DNA of 64,000 bases from Dyadobacter subterraneus (GCF_015221875.1 NZ_JACYGY010000001.1:5992501-6056500), one strand, 5' to 3'; shown: positions 53,923 to 63,194, counted from the first letter of the stretch. The notes: generated from the letters alone by a model not told the origin. Translations and numbers: made by a program.

Positions 53923-54939
53923 ATGATGAAAAAGATAATCTTAAAAACATTTCTTATTCTTAGCGTAGTAACGCTGGTCAATAAGGTTCAGGCTCAAGAT
54001 GTTAGTATTAACCTACTGGCTAATCCGGGGTCCATCACTAAGGGAACTCAGGGAATTATACAAGTAACAGTTTGTAATAATGCTCCAAATAACGTTTTTG
54101 TTCCAATTGACATACTTCGTCCGCTAATATCTCTGACGGGTGCGTCAGTAACAATTTTAGGAATTAATACACAAACCAGTACTGCTGGATGGACAATCGT
54201 TTCAAATACCGGAACCGCTATTACTCTGGCTAATACAACTGCAACATTTGGCCCATCTGATTGTAGTGTTCTTAATTTAATTGTCTCTGGTGATGAAGTT
54301 GGCGGACCTTGGACAGTAACAGGAAGCTTAGGTTTTAATGGACCGCAAACAACCGGCAACCAAACTGGGAATGATAACACTACAACCAGTATTGCGGTTA
54401 GCTCCGCTCTCCCAGTCACCCTAACCTCCTTCACAGCTACAAAAGAAGGCCAAATGGCTCAATTGAAATGGTCAACAACGGCGGAAACTAACAGTGACCG
54501 TTTCGAAATTGAAAGAAGTCAAAATGGTAAAAGCTGGGATTTGATCGGAACGCAGAAATCTAACGGTGAAAGTACTACGCTGAAAAACTACACTTTTTCA
54601 GATGCTAAACCGCTGAATGGAGAAAACCTGTACCGTCTGAAAATGATCGATAAAGATGCTACTTTTGCTTACAGCAGAATTCAGTCCCTGACCTTTGCAG
54701 GTGATCTTGTAACCTCTTTCTATCCTAACCCGGTCGCTGAAAAACTAATCATTAAAACAGATGATTTTAGCCTTGTGAAAAACGTCAAAATCTTTGACGC
54801 CAACGGACGAACAGTATATCAATCTTCCGCTACACCAAGCAGTGAAATCAACGTACAAAACCTGTCGGCAGGCTTGTATGTAGTTCAAATGATGAGCAAA
54901 AGCGGCGCGGTAATTTCCCATAAAGTAGTTAAACAATAA
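53923..54939 (+). CDS. Exported protein with type IX secretion sorting domain
   Basis: A 338-residue exported protein (signal ending NKVQAQ). Residues about 25-165 form a beta-rich domain (NLLANPGSITKGTQGIIQVT) like DUF11/CARDB-type units. Residues 170-250 form a fibronectin-type segment (PVTLTSFTATKEGQMAQLKW, FEIERSQNGKSWDLIG), and from about 262 follows the type A sorting domain (FYPNPVAEKLIIKTDD, GLYVVQMM, ending SHKVVKQ). The product is therefore expected on the cell surface by the type IX system. It starts 20 bases after the large repeat protein, so the two are co-transcribed and probably form one surface structure. Confidence 0.9.
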   Translation: MMKKIILKTFLILSVVTLVNKVQAQDVSINLLANPGSITKGTQGIIQVTVCNNAPNNVFVPIDILRPLISLTGASVTILGINTQTSTAGWTIVSNTGTAITLANTTATFGPSDCSVLNLIVSGDEVGGPWTVTGSLGFNGPQTTGNQTGNDNTTTSIAVSSALPVTLTSFTATKEGQMAQLKWSTTAETNSDRFEIERSQNGKSWDLIGTQKSNGESTTLKNYTFSDAKPLNGENLYRLKMIDKDATFAYSRIQSLTFAGDLVTSFYPNPVAEKLIIKTDDFSLVKNVKIFDANGRTVYQSSATPSSEINVQNLSAGLYVVQMMSKSGAVISHKVVKQ

Positions 54940-54967
54940 ACATAACAAGAAGATAAAGCACTATACA

Positions 54968-55001
54968 CAAAAGCCTCTGGATTTATTCCAGGGGCTTTTT
55001 T
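54968..55001 (+). terminator. Terminator of the secreted-protein operon
   Basis: AAAGCCTCTGGA pairs with TCCAGGGGCTTT around TTTAT, followed by T-run. Confidence 0.85.
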
Positions 55002-55158
55002 ATGCACATAGTAACCGTTAATCATAAAATAGAAACATGATAAATAGTAAATAAATTATACCTTTTTTACTATTGATTGATCTAAAGACAATTTACAGGC
55101 GTAGGTTTTTCAAATAATCTTTCGACGGGCGAAAGGAAAATCGTAACCTTTAATTGCT

Positions 55159-55887
55159 ATGATCAAAAATAAAATTTCACCAAACGATTCTGAAAAGGAC
55201 GGACAAAAATCAGTTCTGAACAGACGACTGTTTTTGCGCTCAGCAGGTGTTGCAACAGCAGTGGGTACACTTGCATTAGGAGCTTGTAAAAATGACGATG
55301 ATGATAATGTAACTCCCGTTGATGGAGCAACTGTTGACCTTGGCTCAGGTGATGTAGGAATTCTAAACTACGCCTATGCGCTGGAACAATTGGAAGCTGC
55401 ATTCTACGAACAAGTTGTAAAAACGCCTTACACTGGAATCACAGCTGCTGAAACTACAATTCTTACAGATATCCGCGATCACGAAGTTATCCACAGAGAT
55501 TTTTTCAAAGCCGCTTTAACAGCAGCTGCCCCTACACAGATCATTCCCGCACTTGAAGTTGATTTTTCAAAAATTGATTTCACAAGTCGTGCGGCAGTTC
55601 TTGGCGCAGCAAAACTTTTTGAAGATACCGGAGTTGCAGCATACAATGGTGCAGGTAAATTTATTAAAGATGCAAACTACCTGTTAATTGCTGGGAAAAT
55701 TGTTTCAGTTGAAGCCCGTCATGCAGCTGCGATCAGCGATTTGCTGACACCGAAAACAGCTGATTTTGCAAGCGATACGCAAATCGATTCAAATGGTTTA
55801 GATAAAGCAACAGCTTCTGCAACTATTCTTGCTGCCGTTCAGCCTTACGTAAAAACCAAGATTAGCGGAGCTAACTTACCTAAATAA
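55159..55887 (+). CDS. Ferritin-like domain lipoprotein
   Basis: A 242-residue exported protein of the ferritin-like group PF13668 (related to plant desiccation-related proteins). The N-terminus has a twin-arginine-like motif NRRLFLR (21-27) and a lipobox LALGAC with C43 before a D-rich linker. The four-helix domain shows the di-iron type residues in LEQLEAAFYEQVV, IRDHEVIHRDFFK and VSVEARHAAAISDLL. Iron or oxidant handling in the periplasm is plausible, but the family role is not settled. The next gene, a paralogue, starts 30 bases on. Confidence 0.87.
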   Translation: MIKNKISPNDSEKDGQKSVLNRRLFLRSAGVATAVGTLALGACKNDDDDNVTPVDGATVDLGSGDVGILNYAYALEQLEAAFYEQVVKTPYTGITAAETTILTDIRDHEVIHRDFFKAALTAAAPTQIIPALEVDFSKIDFTSRAAVLGAAKLFEDTGVAAYNGAGKFIKDANYLLIAGKIVSVEARHAAAISDLLTPKTADFASDTQIDSNGLDKATASATILAAVQPYVKTKISGANLPK

Positions 55888-55917
55888 TTTTCCAACAGAC
55901 TTCAACTTTTGACCGAT

Positions 55918-56703
55918 ATGGACATTTTCAAAATATTAGATGAAATTCAAAAAATAGATGGTGATTCAATGGGCCGTTTGGAACATGCTACACGCCGTCA
56001 TTTTATGAACAGAATCGGAAGCAAAATTGCTTCTGTGGCTGTACCAACAGCTTTTGCTTCGATCGTTAACAAGGCATATGCCCAGTCGGCCGGTGCTATT
56101 GATATTTTAAACTTTGCTTTGACACTTGAATATCTTGAAGATGGATTTTACCAAACTGCTAATGCTGCGGCTGGTTTAATTCCTTCTACCGATAAAGCAA
56201 TTTTTACACAAATTGGTAAACATGAAACTCAGCACGTTGCTTTCCTTAAAGGCGCATTAGGTGCAAAAGCGGTAGCAAAGCCAACTTTTGATTTTACAGG
56301 AAAAGGTGCTTTTGCAACAGTGTTTACAGATTATAATACATTTCTTACCGTTTCACATGCTTTGGAAGATACTGGCGTAAGAGCGTATAAAGGTCAGGCT
56401 GGCGGTTTAATGGGCGATCCTGATTTGTTACAATATGCTTTGCAGGTACATTCAGTGGAAGCACGTCACGCATCGATTGTCCGTAAACTGCTTGGTGCTG
56501 CTACCGGTAATGCTGCAATAAAATCTTGGATCACAAATGCAGACGGCGCACCAGCACCAGTTTATGCAGGAGAAGATAACAAAACACAAGGTGGTGTAAA
56601 CTTAACCGGCTTGTCAGGAAAATCGGATGCGGCTATTACTGAGGCATTTGATGAACCGCTTACAAAAGATCAGGTACTTACCATTGCAGGTCTTTTCTTG
56701 TAA
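55918..56703 (+). CDS. Ferritin-like domain protein (second copy)
   Basis: A 261-residue paralogue of the preceding gene. The start is the ATG at 55918; a TTG at 55909 is weaker. A Tat-type signal (TRRHFMNRIGSK then a hydrophobic run to AYAQSA) replaces the lipobox. The helices carry LTLEYLEDGFYQTAN, IGKHETQHVAFLKGALG and HSVEARHASIVRKLLG with the E and E/H-x-x-H positions expected for a di-iron site. Paired genes of this type recur in Bacteroidota. The pair ends at a strong terminator before the sulfite dehydrogenase genes. Confidence 0.87.
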   Translation: MDIFKILDEIQKIDGDSMGRLEHATRRHFMNRIGSKIASVAVPTAFASIVNKAYAQSAGAIDILNFALTLEYLEDGFYQTANAAAGLIPSTDKAIFTQIGKHETQHVAFLKGALGAKAVAKPTFDFTGKGAFATVFTDYNTFLTVSHALEDTGVRAYKGQAGGLMGDPDLLQYALQVHSVEARHASIVRKLLGAATGNAAIKSWITNADGAPAPVYAGEDNKTQGGVNLTGLSGKSDAAITEAFDEPLTKDQVLTIAGLFL

Positions 56704-56806
56704 AATTGAAAAATTGAACCAGTAAATCCCTTCCTGTTGAACATATACATGCACTAACAGTGAGAATGAAAGTTCAAATCAGTGAAACACGCTATTTCTT
56801 GAATCG

Positions 56807-56840
56807 CAAGGCCATCCTTAGGTAGGATGGCCTTTTTTTG
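56807..56840 (+). terminator. Terminator of the ferritin-like pair
   Basis: AAGGCCATCC and GGATGGCCTT pair around TTAGGTA, followed by T6. Confidence 0.9.
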
Positions 56841-56924
56841 AGTAATTTTCAGGGAATGATGACTTTTAATAACGAGGTTTGTTATAAATTGACCTTGTAA
56901 TTTTTATAGTTAGTATCCCATTCT

Positions 56925-58157
56925 ATGAAGTCATATTTTAACAGACGAGGTTTCCTGAAAAAAACCAGTCTTGCCGCCATAGCTACTACATTGGGTAGTG
57001 AAATCGTTTTTGCAGACAAATTACCCAGAAAATATCTTCCTATTGCGTTAGGTGAAAAAGACGCGTTAAAAGGAAAAAATACTGACATGATCGTTCAGGG
57101 TGATAAACCATGGAATGTTGAATCTCCTCTGAACTTGCTAGACGACCGTGTTACTCCGGTTGATAAAATGTTTATCCGGAATAATGGGTTGATTCCCGAG
57201 GAAATTGATGTAAAGAATTGGACATTAATCATTGATGGAGAGTCCGTCATAGCTCCAAAAACTTATACTTTTGAAGAATTAAAAAAGAAATTCAAACATT
57301 ATACTTACCAACTTACACTTGAATGTGGTGGAAACGGCCGTTCAGGCTACTATCCTGCCGCATCCGGAAATCAATGGGGACAAGGCGCCGTGCATTGTGC
57401 AGAATGGACTGGTGTAAAATTGAAGGATATTTTAAAAGATGTAGGTATTAAAAGTGATGCAGTTTATATCGGCTATCATGGCAAAGATCTGCATTTGAGC
57501 AAAGATCCGAAAAAAGAAGCTATTTCAAGAGGCGTGCCTATTGCCAAGGCTATGGAAGACGAAACTTTAATCGCCTGGCAATTGAATGGAAAAGATATTC
57601 CTGAATTTCATGGTTATCCATTACGTCTGGTTATCGGTGGATGGCCGGCTTCGGTTTCAGGAAAATGGCTGAGCAGGATTTCTGTGCGGAATAAAGTACA
57701 TGACGGAGCCAAAATGGAAGGGCATAGCTACAAAATGCCAAAAAATCCGGTTCCTCCCGGAACAGAACTTCCTACAACGGATGAATTTTTCAGGATCATC
57801 GAATCCATGCCTGTTAAATCGATCATAACTTTTCCAAAAACAGGTGCGGTAATTACTTCCGGAGAAAATCTACCCTTACGCGGGCATGCCTGGGCGGGTG
57901 ATCAATCTGTTAAAAAGGTGGAAGTTTCGATAGATTTTGGTGCGACCTGGCAGAGTTGTAAACTTGAAGCGCCTGTGAATCGACTTGCATGGCAACATTG
58001 GAATACCAACATTAAATTTCCTGTGAAAGGTTATTACGAAGTCTGGGTGAAAGCTACGGATGATTCCGGCGTTTCTCAACCCATGGTAATTCCTTCCTGG
58101 AATCCGGGTGGATATCTTAACAATGCATGTGAAAGAATTGCAGTGAAAGTAAGTTAA
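56925..58157 (+). CDS. Sulfite dehydrogenase/oxidase molybdopterin subunit
   Basis: A 410-residue periplasmic molybdoenzyme of the sulfite oxidase family. A twin-arginine signal is clear (NRRGFLKK followed by a hydrophobic run to IVFADK). The molybdenum-binding cysteine is C134 in LTLECGGNGRS; the substrate-site stretch GVPIAKAMEDETLIAWQLNG and the RLVIGGWPA region follow; the last 110 residues are the dimerisation (MoCo-dimer) domain (PLRGHAWAGDQSVKKVEVSI). The next gene encodes a cytochrome c, so the pair matches the SorA/SorB plan: sulfite to sulfate with electrons passed to cytochrome c. It fits with sulfite export and persulfide oxidation at 5913-8231. Confidence 0.92.
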   Translation: MKSYFNRRGFLKKTSLAAIATTLGSEIVFADKLPRKYLPIALGEKDALKGKNTDMIVQGDKPWNVESPLNLLDDRVTPVDKMFIRNNGLIPEEIDVKNWTLIIDGESVIAPKTYTFEELKKKFKHYTYQLTLECGGNGRSGYYPAASGNQWGQGAVHCAEWTGVKLKDILKDVGIKSDAVYIGYHGKDLHLSKDPKKEAISRGVPIAKAMEDETLIAWQLNGKDIPEFHGYPLRLVIGGWPASVSGKWLSRISVRNKVHDGAKMEGHSYKMPKNPVPPGTELPTTDEFFRIIESMPVKSIITFPKTGAVITSGENLPLRGHAWAGDQSVKKVEVSIDFGATWQSCKLEAPVNRLAWQHWNTNIKFPVKGYYEVWVKATDDSGVSQPMVIPSWNPGGYLNNACERIAVKVS

Positions 58158-58167
58158 GAATCAGATT

Positions 58168-58614
58168 ATGAAAAATTCGTCCAATCAAATAAAGCTTACA
58201 CTTATCGTTTTCTTTTCCCTGGGAATCATATTCAGCTCTTTTCGTCAGGAAACTGAAAATTCTATAAATGAAAGTTTGAAGGAAAATTTTCTGCCTTCAA
58301 ATCCATTTGTTATACTTTCAGATACAACAAAAAAAGATCCTGAAACAGGCTTGATCGTTGATGAAAACTTATACATGGTGAAAGCGCAATGTACGGGTTG
58401 CCATTCAACAAAACTGATTATAGCCAATCATTTTACAAGAGATGGCTGGAAACAAAAAATTCGCTGGATGCAGGCGAATCATAACTTGTGGGAATTGGGT
58501 GATACTGAAAAACAGGTTCTGGATTATCTTGAAAAGAATTACGCACCCCAACAAATGGTTTCGCGACGTGCTCCACTGAAAGATATTAAGTGGTACGATT
58601 TAAAATTAAATTAG
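58168..58614 (+). CDS. Monoheme cytochrome c, likely SorB-type subunit
   Basis: A 148-residue protein with an N-terminal signal or anchor (IKLTLIVFFSLGIIFSSF) and one heme c motif CTGCH (75-79). The region after it has a helix with RDGWKQKIRWMQANHNLW and DTEKQVLDYLEKNYAPQ; a Met ligand may be M96-type in IRWMQA. It starts 11 bases after the sulfite dehydrogenase gene and likely takes its electrons. The last base is right next to the end of the convergent Uma2 gene. Confidence 0.85.
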   Translation: MKNSSNQIKLTLIVFFSLGIIFSSFRQETENSINESLKENFLPSNPFVILSDTTKKDPETGLIVDENLYMVKAQCTGCHSTKLIIANHFTRDGWKQKIRWMQANHNLWELGDTEKQVLDYLEKNYAPQQMVSRRAPLKDIKWYDLKLN

Positions 58615-59229
58615 TTAATCAGCAAAAATTTCGCCGACTGGCATTTCAAATCCTGGCAAAACAGATGACGTCAAAACTTCTTCTTCAATTAAAGGTTTTA
58701 AACCGATAAAAATGCCGGATTCGTTAAGCACGTAAACAAAAATCGCTTTTTCAGTAGAATTAACCAGCCAATATTCTTTAACACCGTTTTCCTGATAAAC
58801 TTCGAATTTATCTTTCATTTCCTTTTTAGAATTGCCGGGAGAAAGAATTTCAATAATTAAATCCGGCGCACCATTACAACCTTGGTCATCCAGTTTTTCA
58901 AGATCACAAATTACAGAAATGTCCGGCTGTACCACGGTATAAACCTGATCTGGTTTGGCGTTTCGTTTTAATGGAGTAAGGCGAACGTCAAAGGGAGCCA
59001 TGTAAACTTTGCAGCTATCGTTTTGTAAATAGTTATAAAGTCTGTTACCAATTTTGAAAGAAATATCCTGATGTCTTCTTGCCGGCGCAGGAGACATCTT
59101 AAAAATCTTTCCTTTTATTATTTCCAGACGCTCCTCAAATGTCCATTGAAGATAATCTGCATAGGTATAAGTGCCGGCAAGATCCAGTTGGTCAATTGTC
59201 ATAAGCTGTGCGTTGAATTTTAAAAGCAT
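58615..59229 (-). CDS. Uma2 family (DUF820) nuclease
   Basis: A 204-residue protein of the Uma2/DUF820 group with a PD-(D/E)XK-like core: the family opening YTYADYLQWTFEERLEIIKG, the VVQPDISVIC strand, GAPDLIIEILSPGN, then the KDKFEVYQENGVKEYWLVN segment with conserved E and Y. Start may be 59229 or the ATG at 59202 (MTIDQLDLAG). The family is widespread and mobile, but its biological role is not known. Convergent with the cytochrome gene, no bases between. Confidence 0.85.
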   Translation of the reverse strand: MLLKFNAQLMTIDQLDLAGTYTYADYLQWTFEERLEIIKGKIFKMSPAPARRHQDISFKIGNRLYNYLQNDSCKVYMAPFDVRLTPLKRNAKPDQVYTVVQPDISVICDLEKLDDQGCNGAPDLIIEILSPGNSKKEMKDKFEVYQENGVKEYWLVNSTEKAIFVYVLNESGIFIGLKPLIEEEVLTSSVLPGFEMPVGEIFAD

Positions 59230-59318
59230 TTATTCAAAGATAAAACAAATAAGATAAAGTCTCCGATCACAAAGTATTGCTTACCTTTAACCTTTCAACT
59301 TATTCTTATTATTTACGC

Positions 59319-59870
59319 GTGCGCTTCTGTAAAGTAACAACATCCCGAGTACTAATACATTACCTGATTGCCATCCTTTTGTTGCCTGGCTTATTATCTT
59401 TTCAAAAAAGAGAATATCTTACAGAAAGAGAAAAACAGGACATTCCAAAATCCAGTAATTTACCGAATCCGTTAAAAGCCGAGGTAATTGGAATTCAGGA
59501 TGGAGATACCATTGAATTGAAATTTATTTTTGATGGAAAAAAGGCAGGTCTGCGCCAGGGAAAACCGGTAAGAATCCGTTTTTTGCATATTAATTCTCCC
59601 GAACGAGGAAAACCGTTTTATAAAGTGGCGAAACAATATACTTCCGAAAGATGTTTTCGTAAGATTGTAAACATAAAACATACAGGCGAATTTGACCGCT
59701 ACGGACGTCTTTTAGGGGAAGTGATTTTACCAAACGGATCCGTACTGAATAAGGAACTTGTAAAAAAAGGATTGGCGATTCACTTCAAGAAATATTCAAA
59801 CAGTATTGAATATGCTAATCTTGAAATTGACGCACAAAAGAAAAAACTGGGTATCTGGAGTATACAATAA
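59319..59870 (+). CDS. Thermonuclease (SNase-like) family protein
   Basis: An exported nuclease of the staphylococcal nuclease fold. The N-terminus has a signal helix (LIHYLIAILLLPGLLSF). The nuclease core shows GIQDGDTIELKF with the D-G-D metal site, VRIRFLHINSPERGK with the R-x-x-x-P-E pattern, and DRYGRLLGEVILPNG with the second arginine; the ending is KKLGIWS. No ATG lies at the N-terminus; I prefer GTG at 59319 (184 residues). A TTG at 59277 is the alternative. It follows the divergent Uma2 gene and is followed by the uncharacterised genes. Confidence 0.85.
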   Translation: MRFCKVTTSRVLIHYLIAILLLPGLLSFQKREYLTEREKQDIPKSSNLPNPLKAEVIGIQDGDTIELKFIFDGKKAGLRQGKPVRIRFLHINSPERGKPFYKVAKQYTSERCFRKIVNIKHTGEFDRYGRLLGEVILPNGSVLNKELVKKGLAIHFKKYSNSIEYANLEIDAQKKKLGIWSIQ

Positions 59871-59882
59871 TAAGATCAGGAA

Positions 59883-60482
59883 ATGAGTTCAGCAGCACTT
59901 TTTCAAATTTTATATCAAAACGAAACACTTTTCCAATTGCAGGAAGATGTAGTTGTCCGTTTGGAAGAAAAAGAGGTAGTTCCTGAAATTATCCCGGCTA
60001 AAATTGAAGTGCCGGCAGCTACCCCAGTGAGGGAAATAATACCTCAACCTGTTGTAAAAGTCAATATTGAAACTACTAAGCCCGTTGCTCCTATTGTTCA
60101 GTTTCCGGTGCTTAACCATAAGGTTTTGATATTAATTGACGAACCAAAACAGAAGGAAATGCTGGTTTCAGAAGCTTTGTTCCTTGATAATATTTTAAAG
60201 GCAGTCGGGCAATCTTCCGAAAATTCCGACATTCTCAATTTCAGCTTTTTATCCGGTCCGGATGCCAGAAATGTGCTTGCGGAAAAACGGATTAATTACT
60301 TCATAACCTTCGGCGTTCCTTTGATCAAGCTCCGGCTCGATCTGCTTCTTCCACCTTATACACCCAAACAAGTAGAAGGAATCTGGTTTCTCCTGACCGA
60401 CCCGCTGGCCGTTATCGAAGCTGATGTTGTGTTGAAAAAGAAACTTTGGACTGCATTGAAACAGATGTTCCCAAAGACCTAA
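59883..60482 (+). CDS. Uncharacterised protein with Pro/Val-rich linker
   Basis: A 199-residue soluble protein. An N-terminal segment (ALFQILYQNETLFQLQEDVV) is joined by a P/V/E-rich linker (about 35-78) to an alpha/beta domain (80-199: VLILIDEPKQKEMLVSEALF, NYFITFGVPLIKL, and TDPLAVIEADVVLKKKLWTA at the end). The order (flexible linker plus a small alpha/beta domain ending in a W-containing helix) is faintly like the psi subunit of DNA polymerase III, but the evidence is too weak to name it so. It lies 12 bases after the SNase gene and before the coil-membrane-coil proteins. Confidence 0.65.
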   Translation: MSSAALFQILYQNETLFQLQEDVVVRLEEKEVVPEIIPAKIEVPAATPVREIIPQPVVKVNIETTKPVAPIVQFPVLNHKVLILIDEPKQKEMLVSEALFLDNILKAVGQSSENSDILNFSFLSGPDARNVLAEKRINYFITFGVPLIKLRLDLLLPPYTPKQVEGIWFLLTDPLAVIEADVVLKKKLWTALKQMFPKT

Positions 60483-60579
60483 TTCACAGCGCTTTACTTA
60501 TTAAAAAAACCGGTCATCACAATAATATTGGCAATTTCTCAGTTTTGATGGATACTTGCGGGATAAACCATGACAAACT

Positions 60580-61719
60580 ATGGCCAAATTCACTGAACGT
60601 ATCACAAACTGGTTCCGTTCTTCGAAGGATGACGAAGAAAATTTTTATGATGACGAACCCGAATTTCCTACCGAAACTCCTGTGAGCTTCAAAGACACCA
60701 TGCCTCAAAAATCATTAAATCACTCTGTCAGCAATGTGACAGCAACCAATTACAATACTCATTATCAACAAAATACAACAATACCAGCAAAGACCGAAGT
60801 GGTTATTCCTTACTGGCTGGAAGACGAAGATACATTACGCGACGAAGGCGTTTTGTTTGGCTTGTCAGAATCGGATCCGACTGAGAAAACCGATATAATC
60901 CATAAATACTTTTCACATCTTGCGGCACCGCATTTAAGCAGTATTGAGCAGCATAATGAGCGTATTCAGGAGCAAAATCTCTTTATCGGACAAAAGACCA
61001 ATCGGATTGAGGAACTTGAAAACAAGCTAAAAAACCTGATCGTATCAAAATCTGCCGGCGAGCATCATTTGCCAAGAACTTTGATCGGTTTGTCGCTATC
61101 AGTCGCTATGTGTATTGGAAATTTTTTCCTGATCAGGGAATCTTTGAAACCAGCTTTTGCGGAAACCTCATGGATTGCACTCGGCATTTTCCTGGCTGGG
61201 ATGTTTAGTCTTTTTGGAAGAATTTCTATGTTTCATGATACAGATTCCAAAGTTTCATGGCGTTCGTTACTTGAAGAAATCGGTTTGCCGTTTGCGGCGG
61301 CGTTATTCGTTTTTGCCAATGTTTTGCCTTATCAGGGATTATTCCAGGGAATAGCCTTATTCGTTTTTGTCTTCTTTCTTTTCCTCTTCGCCGGAAAACT
61401 TCTTCTTAGCAATGTGACCATTCTGAGAAATGATTTACATGCTTTGTTCAACGTCACCCGCGATCGCGAGGAAACTGCGAATCATATGCAGAACTGGGAA
61501 AGTGAGATTCAGACTTTGCAACAGGAGGTTGATGAACTGCGTGTAAAAAAGTGGCAGATTTTGCGTGAACAAGGCCAGTCCGAAACGGAACGCGACCGGA
61601 TTTATGCCAAACGTGATATGCTGATCAAGCTTTTTGAGAGTGAGTATTCGCTTGCACGACGTATGAAAAATCAACTTACAAACAAGCAATTACAAGAAAT
61701 CAGAAAAAGTGCGGAATGA
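60580..61719 (+). CDS. Uncharacterised coil-membrane-coil protein A
   Basis: A 379-residue protein with an acidic N-terminus (DDEENFYDDEPEFP), a conserved-looking stretch ending in IIHKYFSHLAAPHL, a coiled coil at about 118-155 (IEELENKLKNLIVSKS), four hydrophobic helices at about 166-186, 196-214, 234-250 and 253-274, and a second coiled coil at about 290-325 (IQTLQQEVDELRVKKW). No enzyme motif is seen. Same layout as the next gene, so both may be related and interact. Related proteins exist in other bacteria only in my vague memory; I do not recognise the family. Confidence 0.7.
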   Translation: MAKFTERITNWFRSSKDDEENFYDDEPEFPTETPVSFKDTMPQKSLNHSVSNVTATNYNTHYQQNTTIPAKTEVVIPYWLEDEDTLRDEGVLFGLSESDPTEKTDIIHKYFSHLAAPHLSSIEQHNERIQEQNLFIGQKTNRIEELENKLKNLIVSKSAGEHHLPRTLIGLSLSVAMCIGNFFLIRESLKPAFAETSWIALGIFLAGMFSLFGRISMFHDTDSKVSWRSLLEEIGLPFAAALFVFANVLPYQGLFQGIALFVFVFFLFLFAGKLLLSNVTILRNDLHALFNVTRDREETANHMQNWESEIQTLQQEVDELRVKKWQILREQGQSETERDRIYAKRDMLIKLFESEYSLARRMKNQLTNKQLQEIRKSAE

Positions 61720-61761
61720 TTTTTTTGCGCGAAATGCTATTCTTACTAAATAATCGAAGTT

Positions 61762-63153
61762 ATGGACGAGCAACAGCCTAATCAAAACAGCGACTATCAG
61801 CATGGTTACAGTAGTGGCCTTGAAGGATTAGACCGCCAGGTTTATGAAGCCTATTTGTCGAGCAACGTCAGCCACGACTGGGTCTTGGATCGCCTGGATC
61901 AAAAAAAATCAGAACTTGATTCTATTAAAAATAAAAGACAGGAAACTGTTCAAACTCATAAGCTATCTTTTGACAAGCTTCAGGAACAGCTGATGGGTGT
62001 AAACAAAACTGCAAAAAAAATAAAAGACCTGGATTCTTCTGTCGCTGATATTGAAAAACAAGCAGAAGAATTAAGAGCAAAACGCGTGAGTTCCGGTCCG
62101 CACTACTCCCTGATAGCTGGATTGATATTTCTGGTTGCAGGTATTTCTTTCATTGCCGGCGACCTTATCATCTCGCACGAGATTGTAGCTTATGCATTGA
62201 ATATTCGTAATGTAAATGAAGCATGGGCATTTGCAATTGGTCTTGCGATGTTATCCGTTTTGTTAAAGCCGGCATATGATCGTTTGGTTGAAGAGCCATA
62301 TCAGAAAGATGAATCGCCAAAAGCAAAATCCAATTATGCGAAGTTTAAGTTGATTTTATCAATCTTTGCCATTGTGACTTTGATCGTTTTAGGCTGGTTC
62401 CGTTATGAGGCTTATCGTACAGATAAATTAAAAGAAGCCATCAATAAATCAGTTAAAGGCCTGCAATTAAATGCAGTTGACCCACTGACTGGCGCCCCGA
62501 TAAACAGTCCTGAATTAACGAATAAAATTGAGCAGGCTTTAAAAAGTTCTGACCAGCTGAATCTGGATCTGGTTAATAGTCCATGGGCATTGATGTCATT
62601 CGTTTTAAGTGGCGTTCTGTTTGCTATTGCCGGTGCAGTTTCTCTGGGAATGGCGCTGCCGGTTTTGCAGGGATTCTGGATGCGGTGGCTTCAAATTGAT
62701 CCGAAATTATGGAAATTGAAAAGACGCAGGAAAAAAATTGAAAATCAGCTTGACGATTTGCAAGCAATAATTTCTGAACAACTTGCCCAGAAAAGTATTT
62801 TAGAGAATGATATTGCGGTATTGCCAACCTGGGAAGAATTGAAACAGGAAGAAGCTTCAATCCGTACGGAAATTGAGCATCTTGAAGAAGAACGAAAACT
62901 TGCATTGACGGATAGCCGCATTCAATCGTTTGGAGATGGTTATGCGCACGGACAAGTTACCCGTGATATCATGAGCGATGAAGAATATGAACATTGGAGA
63001 TCGGGCCATATGACCGTTTCAAATCTGGCTTTACGTGCGCGTTCAAATGCATCGGACAGAGCTGTGACCCGTTCTAAAAATTCCGGTATGCGCCCTCATC
63101 AAGCCATCCGTAAAGCGATCACCGATCGTTTTGATGAAAACAATTCAGACTGA
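61762..63153 (+). CDS. Uncharacterised coil-membrane-coil protein B
   Basis: A 463-residue protein: polar N-terminus (DYQHGYSSGLEGLDRQVYEA), a coiled coil at about 45-108, four hydrophobic helices at about 116-134, 153-170, 197-214 and 277-301, a long extracytoplasmic or loop segment between the third and fourth (about 218-276), a second coiled coil at about 320-380, and a C-terminal soluble domain (SFGDGYAHGQVTRDIMSDEE to a basic tail). Start is the ATG 43 bases after protein A. No enzyme or transport signature is seen. Together with A it looks like a membrane assembly or scaffold. Confidence 0.7.
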   Translation: MDEQQPNQNSDYQHGYSSGLEGLDRQVYEAYLSSNVSHDWVLDRLDQKKSELDSIKNKRQETVQTHKLSFDKLQEQLMGVNKTAKKIKDLDSSVADIEKQAEELRAKRVSSGPHYSLIAGLIFLVAGISFIAGDLIISHEIVAYALNIRNVNEAWAFAIGLAMLSVLLKPAYDRLVEEPYQKDESPKAKSNYAKFKLILSIFAIVTLIVLGWFRYEAYRTDKLKEAINKSVKGLQLNAVDPLTGAPINSPELTNKIEQALKSSDQLNLDLVNSPWALMSFVLSGVLFAIAGAVSLGMALPVLQGFWMRWLQIDPKLWKLKRRRKKIENQLDDLQAIISEQLAQKSILENDIAVLPTWEELKQEEASIRTEIEHLEEERKLALTDSRIQSFGDGYAHGQVTRDIMSDEEYEHWRSGHMTVSNLALRARSNASDRAVTRSKNSGMRPHQAIRKAITDRFDENNSD

Positions 63154-63194
63154 TTTTCGTAAATTGGGACTTTGATTGACTTTTTAACTTAAAG

